Origin: a virus
Virus record (IMG/VR): IMGVR_UViG_3300028581_000276
Span: 1 to 21,820 of that record
DNA length: 21,820 bases
Reading direction: 5' to 3' (one strand)
A model generated the notes under the pieces. The model was not told the DNA's origin and searched no databases. It saw only the letters and a program-made list of their open reading frames with translations. This document shows, in pieces, positions 1 to 4,900 of the stretch (the stretch's first letter is position 1; every line of letters begins with the position of its first letter). A program made the position numbers and the translations under genes.

Positions 1-587
1 TTCTGCATGGCTTGCTTGCTGGTCTTGAGGAAGGCGGACAGGTCGGGCAGGTGGAAGCCGATCCAGTCCTTAGTGTGGGCGAAGACGGCCTTGGCCCCGG
101 CCAGCGTGGTGCCCTTGGTGTAATTGTTGGTGCCATCATCGGCCCGCTGGAAAGCTACGGCGGTCTCGGCGGTCAATTCGCTGGACCGGACGGCCATCAC
201 CTTGGCCTTAACCGCCTCGCTCATGGTGCGCCGGTCTCCGTGGTCCCAGCCTTTGGCGCGGGCGATGACCCGCAGGAGGGCCGTGATGTTCCGGTGGGCC
301 GTGTCGCAGTCGCTGACCTTCTCGTAGTGCTCGACCAGGGCGGCGATGGTCGGGGCGTCATTGCGCATGCCGGCCACCTCTTTCAGCTTGGCCATGCCCT
401 GACCGGCCGCGATAGTGAGGAACGACATGCCCTTCTGCTTCGCCATCTTTTCGTCTGTCGTCTTGAGGCTGACCCGCCGCATCCTGTGGGTGCTGGGATC
501 GGTAAAGCGCAACCACCAACCGCCATTGCGGATGAAGCAGGTGCCACGCATCCCGAGTTTCGGGGCGTCTAGTTTGAAGGATGCCAT
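1..587 (-). CDS. int: Tyrosine-type phage integrase, N-terminal part (runs off the left edge)
   Basis: The reverse strand has an uninterrupted frame of 195 codons from an ATG at 587 to the window edge, so the catalytic half (R-K-H-R-H-Y) is not visible. Residues about 1-60 (Gly-Met-Arg-Gly, then GGWWLRFTDP, then an arginine/lysine-rich strand) look like the small beta-sheet arm-binding domain that starts many integrases with a description of their own substrate arm. Residues about 80-195 are helical and resemble the SAM-like core-binding domain. Role by family: site-specific recombination between attP and attB. It reads away from the tRNA-Met fragment at 716-758, the usual position of int beside its att site. 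There is no Shine-Dalgarno sequence; the promoter at 597-624 puts the transcript start almost on the ATG. The integrase call is inferred from fold-like features and context, not from catalytic residues. Confidence 0.72.
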   Translation of the reverse strand, partial: MASFKLDAPKLGMRGTCFIRNGGWWLRFTDPSTHRMRRVSLKTTDEKMAKQKGMSFLTIAAGQGMAKLKEVAGMRNDAPTIAALVEHYEKVSDCDTAHRNITALLRVIARAKGWDHGDRRTMSEAVKAKVMAVRSSELTAETAVAFQRADDGTNNYTKGTTLAGAKAVFAHTKDWIGFHLPDLSAFLKTSKQAMQ

Positions 588-596
588 AACAGGCGC

Positions 597-624
597 AGGA
601 TACTTGGTGTCAAAAGTGTGTCAA
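597..624 (-). promoter_or_regulatory. Promoter for the integrase gene
   Basis: On the reverse strand a consensus -35 TTGACA (624-619) is followed after 16 nt by TATCCT (602-597), matching four of six -10 positions. Only 9 nt separate the -10 from the integrase ATG at 587, so the mRNA would be leaderless or nearly so. The spacer carries one copy of the 10-mer GGTGTCAAAA (plus strand 606-615), repeated at 640-649, a likely protein-binding site. Confidence 0.45.
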
Positions 625-649
625 GTTCTGTGCAAGTTCGGTGTCAAAA
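606..649. repeat. Direct repeats GGTGTCAAAA upstream of int
   Basis: Two exact copies of GGTGTCAAAA lie at 606-615 and 640-649, 34 bp apart. Between them a CAAGTTC heptamer is also repeated (622-628 and 633-639). They flank and overlap the integrase promoter and lie within about 110 bp of the att-like tRNA fragment. They could be arm-type integrase sites or an operator; the sequence alone does not decide. Confidence 0.5.
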
Positions 650-715
650 ATAATGAGGCAATGTGTTACAACGTGAGCCATTTGCGTTACAGGTTTACAG
701 AGAGAAATGAATTTC

Positions 716-758
716 GGGGGTGTAGCTCAACGGTCAGAGCAGGCGGCTCATAATCTTC
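716..758 (+). pseudogene. tRNA-Met(CAU) 5' half, candidate attachment site
   Basis: From 716 the sequence follows a tRNA: seven-base acceptor strand GGGGGTG (716-722), TA, D stem GCTC/GAGC (725-728 with 737-740) enclosing an 8-nt loop with GG, and an anticodon loop CTCATAA (747-753) whose anticodon is CAT. The flanking anticodon-stem strands GGCGG and TCTTC do not pair well, and no T arm or 3' acceptor strand follows. It is therefore a tRNA-Met 5' half, or a chimera broken around the anticodon loop, not a working tRNA. Its place between the integrase and the phage early genes suggests attP, or an att junction. Confidence 0.55.
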
Positions 759-819
759 TGCTGATTGTGGCGTAACAGAGTAAATATGCCTGTTCGGTTG
801 GCGGGTGCAAGCGTAGGTG

Positions 820-1072
820 TCATTCGGTGGGCTTGGCGGCCATCACCTTGCAGGCGTTACGGGTCTTCATGCGCCCCTTGGTTGCGGGATGCAGGTGCGG
901 TCGGCGCCACTTGCGCTTGCTGGCTTTTTCAATGGCCCGGTTGGCTTGGTTTCCATAGGTTCAGCGGCCATCACCGCCCCGCGACCAGAGCAAGAGCCTT
1001 GCGGCCCCTGCCCCGGTGTGAGCGGCGAATGTTTAGGCGGACGCGGCGGCCATCACTTTGCCGTAACGGCAT
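820..1072 (-). other. Gene-poor stretch with a chain of coupled micro-ORFs
   Basis: Between the tRNA fragment and the end of the gene at 1053 no normal-sized gene is seen. On the reverse strand three very short frames are chained: 1072-971 (33 codons, arginine-rich), 971-867 (34 codons, joined by TGATG) and 870-820 (16 codons, joined by ATGA). The stop/start overlaps copy the style of the real operon, but the products resemble nothing I know. Two of the three junctions or starts coincide with the repeated 12-mer described separately. They may be decayed genes, or chance frames in an integrase-binding region. Confidence 0.25.
836..1057. repeat. Three direct repeats GCGGCCATCAC(C/T), fourth copy in int
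   Basis: GCGGCCATCACC occurs at 836-847 and 964-975, and GCGGCCATCACT at 1046-1057. A 14-base match to the first copy (CGGCCATCACCTTG) lies inside the integrase at 191-204. All are in the same orientation, with spacings of 128 and 82 bp. Position beside int and the tRNA fragment suggests arm-type binding sites, though this is inference. Confidence 0.45.
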
Positions 1073-1415
1073 AGCCGTAGCCCGAGCCGTCGATGCTGTC
1101 GATGTGGTATTGCGCGCCGAGCGTGCCGTGCCGCTCGGCGAGTCGCTCGATCGCGTCGAGCGTGTTCTGCTCAACGACCATCTCGCGCCGGCCCGATTCG
1201 GTCAGCGGCCGGACGCCATCCCGCCAGGGGATGAAATCGAGCGTAACGTGCAAATGGGTCGCTTGGGCTAGCGCGGAATCGGGCAGGTTGTCCACCGGCC
1301 CGCCATCCTCGTTGCACAGTGTGGCGTCCGCGCTTTTTGCGTTCGCCGTTTTACACGCCTCGGCGAGTAGTTTGTGTAGCTCGCGGGCAGCTTTGATCTC
1401 TGGTTCTGTTTTCAT
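1053..1415 (-). CDS. Hypothetical protein, 120 aa, leftward early operon
   Basis: This starts with ATGAAAAC at 1415 behind AAGGAGA, a good ribosome binding site about 7 nt away, and overlaps the stop of the upstream gene by ATGA. The first 45 residues are helical and alanine-rich; the middle has THLHVTLDFIPW, a probable beta strand, and the end is glycine/tyrosine-rich (DGSGYGYAVTAK). I do not recognise a family. There is no signal peptide, membrane segment or metal motif. It is the last clear gene of the leftward operon. Small early genes in this position of temperate phages often act on the host or on lysogeny, but nothing here shows that. Confidence 0.7.
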   Translation of the reverse strand: MKTEPEIKAARELHKLLAEACKTANAKSADATLCNEDGGPVDNLPDSALAQATHLHVTLDFIPWRDGVRPLTESGRREMVVEQNTLDAIERLAERHGTLGAQYHIDSIDGSGYGYAVTAK

Positions 1416-1579
1416 TGTGTGTCTCCTTTGTCTGTGTTCGAGGAACTGGCGTCTTTCTTGGGCCAGCGTTTTGCGCGGGCGGCAGCAAGCCGTTTCTTTC
1501 GGCGGGCCAGCTCAGCCGCAGAAAAGTTTTTAGGCTTTCCAGCGGCGAGTTTTCCGAGAGCTTGGGCGGCTTTATTCAT
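1412..1579 (-). CDS. Small basic protein, 55 aa
   Basis: I chose the ATG at 1579 because it overlaps the stop of the upstream gene (ATGAATAA) and because residues before it in the same frame are unlike protein. The product is lysine/arginine/alanine-rich (KNFSAAELARRKKRLAAARA) and predicted helical throughout, with a Ser/Asp tail. Short basic helices of this type are common in phages and may bind nucleic acid; no known domain is visible. It is coupled to the next gene by a 4-bp ATGA overlap. Confidence 0.6.
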   Translation of the reverse strand: MNKAAQALGKLAAGKPKNFSAAELARRKKRLAAARAKRWPKKDASSSNTDKGDTQ

Positions 1580-1979
1580 TTTCCGTTTCCGTGAAATAAC
1601 AGTTCGCGGCCCAAATAGGGTGCTGTCCCCACATCGCCGCGGCGAACCGGTTAACGGCGACCCGCGCCGCATTGCGCTTGGCCGCCGGCTCTCCATCCGC
1701 CATAAGTTCTCCGTGCGGAGTCCGCGTCCGCGATCCTTTTTCGGGCTTGCTGGCATACGCCACCTGAACCTCGTTTTCGTCGTATATGCTCACGCCCCAT
1801 ACCGGGACGGCCTTATAGCGGTAGGTTGGGTAACCGTCGCTCCCGTCGTCGTGAAATGAGTGTGTCCAGCCATTCGGAAGACGGCGGAGCGCACGCTCCA
1901 TTTTAGTTTCTTTTATCGCAGCGACGGCAACGCTGAGTTCCTCGCCCGTCATGTGGTGTTGGTAGTAGGCGGTTTTCAT
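1572..1979 (-). CDS. Hypothetical protein, 135 aa
   Basis: This is the third gene of the leftward operon. It begins ATGAAAACC at 1979, behind a G-free A/C-rich leader (1980-2010) with no Shine-Dalgarno sequence. The N-terminus (MTGEELSVAVAAIKETKMERALRRLP) is helical; the middle contains WTHSFHDDGSDGYPTYRYK and VWGVSIYDENEVQVAYASKP, which look like beta strands; the C-terminus holds an Ala/Arg helix and a Trp-rich end. No family is recognised. The 3' end overlaps the following 55-aa gene by 8 bp. Confidence 0.65.
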   Translation of the reverse strand: MKTAYYQHHMTGEELSVAVAAIKETKMERALRRLPNGWTHSFHDDGSDGYPTYRYKAVPVWGVSIYDENEVQVAYASKPEKGSRTRTPHGELMADGEPAAKRNAARVAVNRFAAAMWGQHPIWAANCYFTETENE

Positions 1980-2015
1980 TGTGTGTATTTTTGTGTGTTC
2001 GTGTGTGTTTGTTTG

Positions 2016-2186
2016 TTAGTAGGCGACAATCTCCATGACGCTGGAGACTTGATCGTCGGACAGACCGAACGACTTGAGTCGATCGGCAATTCTTTCGCGG
2101 CGTTTCTCGGAGTTGATGAGACCAGCAGCAATTCTATCGGCTCGCCGCATTGCCTCGCGTTGCTCCGGTGTGGTTGGCGGATTCAT
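2016..2186 (-). CDS. Small helical protein, 56 aa
   Basis: The start at 2186 is chosen because ATG overlaps the stop of the upstream gene (ATGA) with GGAGG 5 nt before it; a longer in-frame start at 2228 would overlap that gene by 45 bp. The product is charged and helical, with TPEQREAMRRADRIAAGL and then a C-terminal half (RLKSFGLSDDQVSSVMEIVA) that reads like a UBA-like or three-helix bundle. Function is unknown. Confidence 0.6.
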   Translation of the reverse strand: MNPPTTPEQREAMRRADRIAAGLINSEKRRERIADRLKSFGLSDDQVSSVMEIVAY

Positions 2187-2566
2187 GCGACCTCCTTCGC
2201 CATGAGTTCGGCAATGACAACCGGCCATTCATGGGACGGCGGGCAATCGCCGTCTGCGGACGCGGGGCGTTGACGAACCTCGGCGACCTGCGGCTCGTCG
2301 GTGCGCTCGTCCATGTTCCCCTTTTTTGCTTCCGCATCGATCCATCGCTGCAACTCGGCCACTTCCTCGGAGAGCATGGCTCTCAAGTCATCGTTCGTGG
2401 GCTGCCCGCTGACGCCGATATATCCGGCCGTTCCGGTGTCCGCCCATGCGGAAACCTCAATTACGTAGTCAAACTGAGTTTCGTCGGGCATTTTTCCGGC
2501 GTTGGTGTAGCGGGTGGTGATTTGCGCGGCGGAATTCCCCGCGCCCGTTGTGGTGTGTGTTTTCAT
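2183..2566 (-). CDS. Hypothetical protein, 127 aa, first gene behind the leftward promoter
   Basis: The ATG at 2566 starts ATGAAAACAC and overlaps the stop of a possible 57-aa upstream frame (TAATG). AGGGGAG lies only 2 nt before the ATG, very close for a ribosome binding site. The first half has beta-like segments (QFDYVIEVSAWADTGTAGYI); residues about 60-80 (DDLRAMLSEEVAELQRWID) are a clear amphipathic helix; the C-terminus ends in an Ala/Glu helix. No family is recognised. A promoter with a palindromic spacer lies directly upstream, so this gene is probably the most tightly controlled of the operon. Confidence 0.65.
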   Translation of the reverse strand: MKTHTTTGAGNSAAQITTRYTNAGKMPDETQFDYVIEVSAWADTGTAGYIGVSGQPTNDDLRAMLSEEVAELQRWIDAEAKKGNMDERTDEPQVAEVRQRPASADGDCPPSHEWPVVIAELMAKEVA

Positions 2567-2739
2567 TACTCCCCTACTATACGCCAGACGCTGGGGAATG
2601 CAAGAAAAAAGATCAATTTTCTGAAAGTTTTTTTCCTACAGAGTAAAATGGCCTGTTTTACCGCAAAAACGCCGAGCAACGTGTTTAAGTTTTTGCGTTT
2701 TTTAGACAGGTTTCTAGGGCGTCGTTTGTTGGTTTTCAT
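2566..2739 (-). CDS. Possible small basic protein, 57 aa
   Basis: An AT-rich frame from ATGAAAACC at 2739 runs to a TAA that overlaps the next ATG (TAATG). The first 22 residues are almost all Lys, Arg and Asn; the rest is hydrophobic with an IFFLAFPSVW stretch. For: the coupled stop/start, and the ATGAAAAC start shared with neighbouring genes. Against: the DNA is A/T-homopolymer-rich and carries the promoter and an inverted repeat. I treat it as uncertain. Confidence 0.3.
   Translation of the reverse strand: MKTNKRRPRNLSKKRKNLNTLLGVFAVKQAILLCRKKTFRKLIFFLAFPSVWRIVGE
2576..2603 (-). promoter_or_regulatory. Leftward early promoter with palindrome in the spacer
   Basis: Reverse strand -35 TTGCAT (2603-2598), 16-nt spacer, -10 TATAGT (2581-2576). 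The spacer contains CCAG-CGT-CTGG, a perfect 4-bp inverted repeat around three bases, a plausible operator for a dimeric repressor. The -10 ends 9 nt before the ATG at 2566, so the transcript would be nearly leaderless, as at the integrase promoter. Confidence 0.5.
2662..2703. terminator. Inverted repeat followed by T6 in the divergent region
   Basis: CGCAAAAAC at 2662-2670 pairs perfectly with GTTTTTGCG at 2689-2697 across an 18-nt loop, followed on the plus strand by TTTTTT (2698-2703). The arrangement is like a rho-independent terminator for rightward transcription entering this region, though the stem is A/T-rich and no rightward gene precedes it. A regulator-binding palindrome is the alternative. 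Confidence 0.3.
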
Positions 2740-2876
2740 AAAATGCACTTAGGGACACTTCGGGACATTTGTCAAATAGGGTCTTGGCCCCACGGGTGGT
2801 GAAAAATATGTCTTGCGCTGTCCGCGCATGTCTGCAATTATCCACCCAGGTGCGCGCCCATCTCGCCCTCACAACT
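2740..2876. other. Divergent intergenic region, no gene supported
   Basis: Between the leftward operon and the first rightward gene I see no convincing gene. It has a direct repeat GGGACA (2752-2757 and 2762-2767) and, on the reverse strand, a consensus TTGACA (2775-2770) without a good -10. The rightward promoter that should lie here is not obvious. A rightward frame opens at a TTG at 2769 but looks non-coding before the ATG at 2877. Confidence 0.4.
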
Positions 2877-3002
2877 ATGACACCCACACCACTGGACGTC
2901 CTTAGCTACCTCACCGATGCGACCTTCATGTCGCTCGTCGGGTTACTCGTCGTCGGCTCCATCGCCCTCAACGCAATCAACAAGATTGGAGGCCGGCGAT
3001 GA
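2877..3002 (+). CDS. Small single-pass membrane protein, 41 aa
   Basis: First rightward gene. The ATG at 2877 gives a short polar N-terminus, then a hydrophobic segment (FMSLVGLLVVGSIALNAI, about residues 17-34) and a basic KIGGRR end, so it probably sits in the membrane with the C-terminus in the cytoplasm. It overlaps the next gene by ATGA. No function can be read; small early membrane proteins of phages include holin-like and host-takeover proteins, but it is not near any lysis gene. No clear ribosome binding site precedes it. Confidence 0.5.
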   Translation: MTPTPLDVLSYLTDATFMSLVGLLVVGSIALNAINKIGGRR

Positions 3003-3139
3003 TCGACCCCGACTACGACGACCGGTGCGACGATGAACAGCGTGAGGCCGACATCAGCCGGGCGCATTCGGCTGACTGCATGGCGGCCTATGGCGTGCCC
3101 TACGATCCCTATGATGATGGCGACGAGGAGGACGCATGA
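2999..3139 (+). CDS. Small acidic protein, 46 aa
   Basis: This starts at an ATG overlapping the preceding stop (ATGA), with GGAGG about 6 nt before, and ends in ATGA with the methyltransferase. The sequence is Asp/Glu-rich throughout (MIDPDYDDRCDDEQREADIS and a DDGDEEDA tail). Such small acidic phage proteins can mimic DNA and inhibit host nucleases, but nothing specific is visible. The reading is supported by coupling on both sides. Confidence 0.5.
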   Translation: MIDPDYDDRCDDEQREADISRAHSADCMAAYGVPYDPYDDGDEEDA

Positions 3140-4302
3140 GCCATGTGGGTTCTGCCTCGCCAGTTACACACGTCTCCCTTTGTGCCGGATACGGAGGCAT
3201 TGATCTCGGACTCCACCGAGCAATCCGAAATCTGCGCACAATCGCTGTTAGCGAGATCGAAGCCTTCGCCTGCGCGAACCTGGTCGCAAAGATGGAAGCG
3301 GGACTCTTGGACTGCGCGCCTATCTGGACGGACCTTAAAACCTTCCCATGGTCAGACTTTCGTGACCGCGTGGACATCCTCTCTGGAGGTTATCCCTGCC
3401 AGCCCTTCAGCACAGCAGGAAAGCGGCTTGGCAAAGAAGATCCCAGACACCTCTGGCCTCACATATCAGCCGGAATTGCTCTCATGCGACCGGGTGTCTG
3501 TTTCTTTGAAAACGTCGAAGGACATATCTCGCTGGGGCTGCCCGACGTTTTGCAAGACCTGGTCGGACTGGGTTACCGACCGACGTGGTGCGTGGCGTCA
3601 GCGCGTGAATGCGGCGCGCCTCACCAGAGGAAGCGGGTCTTTATCTTGGCCTACCGCGAATGCAAGGGACTGGAAGGATTCTATAACCGGAACACACCCA
3701 CCGAGCCGACCGAATATGTCGGAGCAGACGCTTGGGCAAGCAGTGAGTGTGATGTTTGGCCAAGCCGCCCAGGCGAGCAGCAGCACGGATGGGAGCCGCC
3801 GAGAACAGTGGGGAACCCCGCGAGCATCCGAAGCGAAATGCGGAACCCCAACAGCCCGCGACCACATTACCGGGGATCAAGTGTTTGCGGAGGAGATAAA
3901 GAAGCAGTGGCCGACACCAACAATGCAGGATGGGAAACAAAGCGGTATAACTCCGTTCCAAGCGAAGGGAGGGAATCACACAAACCTTCTGCACGTGAAA
4001 GCAATGTTGGAGAATCAGAAGCAGTGGGCAACGCCGACGCCGTGGCAGCAAGACGAGTCAGCAGAATCTTGGGAAGCCCGCAAGGCGAAGAACATGGTGG
4101 AGAGACGGCAGAGCGGCAGGCTGAACCCCCGCTGGGTCGAGACGTTGATGGGTCTCCCTGTGGGCTGGACTATGCCCAGCTGTGTGAATCCTGTGACAAC
4201 CGCACCGACGAGTTGCGACTCCTCGGGAATGGCGTTGTGCCAGCCGTCGCAGAGCGAGCGTTTAGGCTTCTTGTTAGTGAGCTGATGGAGCACCAGCCAT
4301 GA
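3136..4302 (+). CDS. dcm: DNA cytosine-C5 methyltransferase (Dcm-like)
   Basis: Transfers a methyl group from S-adenosylmethionine to C5 of cytosine in a DNA target. Visible motifs: I, LCAGYGGIDLG at residues 15-25 (SAM binding); IV, GGYPCQPFS at 84-92 with catalytic Cys88; VI, ENVEG at 125-129; VIII, QRKR at 164-167; and RLLGNGVVPAVAERAF near residue 361, the conserved Asn/C-terminal motif. Residues about 175-350 should be the target-recognition region. They are low-complexity-like, Glu/Gly/Asn-rich and repeat VAD/VGN units, because a second long frame uses the same DNA. The length of 388 is normal. No restriction enzyme is adjacent, so this is a solitary phage methyltransferase, probably protecting phage DNA from host restriction. 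It overlaps both neighbours by ATGA. Confidence 0.93.
   Translation: MSHVGSASPVTHVSLCAGYGGIDLGLHRAIRNLRTIAVSEIEAFACANLVAKMEAGLLDCAPIWTDLKTFPWSDFRDRVDILSGGYPCQPFSTAGKRLGKEDPRHLWPHISAGIALMRPGVCFFENVEGHISLGLPDVLQDLVGLGYRPTWCVASARECGAPHQRKRVFILAYRECKGLEGFYNRNTPTEPTEYVGADAWASSECDVWPSRPGEQQHGWEPPRTVGNPASIRSEMRNPNSPRPHYRGSSVCGGDKEAVADTNNAGWETKRYNSVPSEGRESHKPSARESNVGESEAVGNADAVAARRVSRILGSPQGEEHGGETAERQAEPPLGRDVDGSPCGLDYAQLCESCDNRTDELRLLGNGVVPAVAERAFRLLVSELMEHQP
3143..4285 (+). CDS. Long overlapping ORF (380 codons) inside the methyltransferase gene, +1 frame
   Basis: This frame is open from an ATG at 3143 to 4285, entirely within the methyltransferase gene and shifted by one base. Its translation has its own pattern: SLSWPTANARDW at about 167, then WGTP, WPTP and WATP repeats, and a C-terminal RLNPRWVETLMGLPVGWT (about residues 326-343). 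From memory, WPTP repeats ending in LNPxWVxxLMGxPxGWT recur in phage proteins listed as hypothetical or methyltransferase-associated; I could not check this. In this DNA the methyltransferase repeats (VADT, VGNAD, GNPAS) and the WPTP-type repeats are the same bases read in two frames. It could be a real second protein, a product reached by frameshifting, or a by-product of codon constraint. There is no ribosome binding site before 3143. Confidence 0.4.
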   Translation: MWVLPRQLHTSPFVPDTEALISDSTEQSEICAQSLLARSKPSPARTWSQRWKRDSWTARLSGRTLKPSHGQTFVTAWTSSLEVIPASPSAQQESGLAKKIPDTSGLTYQPELLSCDRVSVSLKTSKDISRWGCPTFCKTWSDWVTDRRGAWRQRVNAARLTRGSGSLSWPTANARDWKDSITGTHPPSRPNMSEQTLGQAVSVMFGQAAQASSSTDGSRREQWGTPRASEAKCGTPTARDHITGDQVFAEEIKKQWPTPTMQDGKQSGITPFQAKGGNHTNLLHVKAMLENQKQWATPTPWQQDESAESWEARKAKNMVERRQSGRLNPRWVETLMGLPVGWTMPSCVNPVTTAPTSCDSSGMALCQPSQSERLGFLLVS

Positions 4303-4421
4303 CCGTCCCAAGCCAACTCCACGCCCGCAACTACCACGGCACACGCCCATGCATCCCTGTGGATGCGCTGATGGCCATGTGCCAGCGGATCTTTAGCAAA
4401 CTAACCAAGACCAAACCATGA
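4299..4421 (+). CDS. Small hypothetical protein, 40 aa
   Basis: The ATG overlaps the methyltransferase stop (ATGA) and the TGA overlaps the ATG of the next gene. The sequence is polar and basic, with a helical second half (VDALMAMCQRIFSKLTKTK). Nothing is recognisable. Support comes only from tight coupling on both sides. Confidence 0.45.
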   Translation: MTVPSQLHARNYHGTRPCIPVDALMAMCQRIFSKLTKTKP

Positions 4422-4624
4422 GCACCAACACCAAGAACCAGACCAACCGCATCCTGCGCTATCTGCGCACCGGCCGCGGGATCACGCCGCTGTCAGCCTC
4501 CACCCGCTTCAAGTGCATGCGGCTGGCGGCACGCATCGAGGAGATGCGCGAAGCCGGCATCCGTGTGCAGAGCCGGATGATGCGACGCAACGGCAAGCGG
4601 TTCGCTTGCTACTCGCTGGCTTAA
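4418..4624 (+). CDS. Helix-turn-helix protein (HTH_39-like), 68 aa
   Basis: The whole protein matches the pattern of the HTH_39 winged-helix family as I know it: an N-terminal helix (NRILRYLRTGRGITPLSAST), a recognition helix (CMRLAARIEEMREAGI) and a hairpin wing (VQSRMMRRNGKRFACYSL). Phages carry this family near early and replication genes, probably as DNA-binding regulators; the target is unknown. There is no Shine-Dalgarno sequence; an A/C-rich leader and an ATGA overlap with the preceding gene suggest translational coupling. Length is normal for the family. Confidence 0.75.
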   Translation: MSTNTKNQTNRILRYLRTGRGITPLSASTRFKCMRLAARIEEMREAGIRVQSRMMRRNGKRFACYSLA

Positions 4625-4631
4625 CTCATTC

Positions 4632-4696
4632 GGACGTGGCCACCGTGCAGCAGCGCAAACCTAAGCCCGCGCCGGGTTCCAATCCCGGCACGTCCA
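4632..4696 (+). tRNA. tRNA-like element (acceptor stem and T arm, abnormal middle)
   Basis: GGACGTG (4632-4638) pairs perfectly with CACGTCC (4689-4695), followed by A as a discriminator base. Directly before the 3' strand is a perfect T arm: CCGGG-TTCCAAT-CCCGG (4672-4688). The 33 nt between acceptor strand and T arm are too few for a normal D arm, anticodon arm and variable loop, and I find no standard anticodon stem. It may be a degenerate tRNA, a tRNA mimic, or the end of an unusual structured RNA. It overlaps the GTG start proposed for the next gene. I cannot assign an amino acid. Confidence 0.4.
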
Positions 4697-4896
4697 CTTT
4701 ATGCGCATGGCAAGTCGGCGACTACTGGCATGTCCAGAGCCGTGACCCGTGGCTTAGTGGCGTGCTGCTGGACATGGGCATGAAGAAGATTGCGAGGGCG
4801 GTCAGGGGGCCGCACCTAAACATTTTCGAGACGGACCAGGGGGTTGAAGCGGTGAGGCCGCTCTTGAGGCGGCACAAGGGGAGGATTTTGAGGTAA
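4636..4896 (+). CDS. Hypothetical protein, up to 86 aa
   Basis: The frame ends at 4896, just before the next gene. The C-terminal 60 residues look like a real protein: YWHVQSRDPWLSGVLLDMG then KKIARAVRGPHLNIFETD and VEAVRPLLRRHK, mixed alpha/beta with a basic end. The start is unclear: GTG at 4636 or 4645 lies inside the tRNA-like element and has no ribosome binding site. I could not find a better start that keeps the conserved-looking part. Function is unknown. Confidence 0.45.
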   Translation: MATVQQRKPKPAPGSNPGTSTLCAWQVGDYWHVQSRDPWLSGVLLDMGMKKIARAVRGPHLNIFETDQGVEAVRPLLRRHKGRILR

Positions 4897-4900
4897 CCTT

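Noticed and set aside
12-572. 186-codon plus-strand frame at the left edge
   Set aside because: Gly/Ala/Val-rich antisense of the integrase, which has the protein-like sequence on the reverse strand.
4513-4896. Longer 127-codon version of the gene ending at 4896
   Set aside because: It would overlap the HTH_39-like gene by 112 bp; the upstream part is a shadow of that gene.
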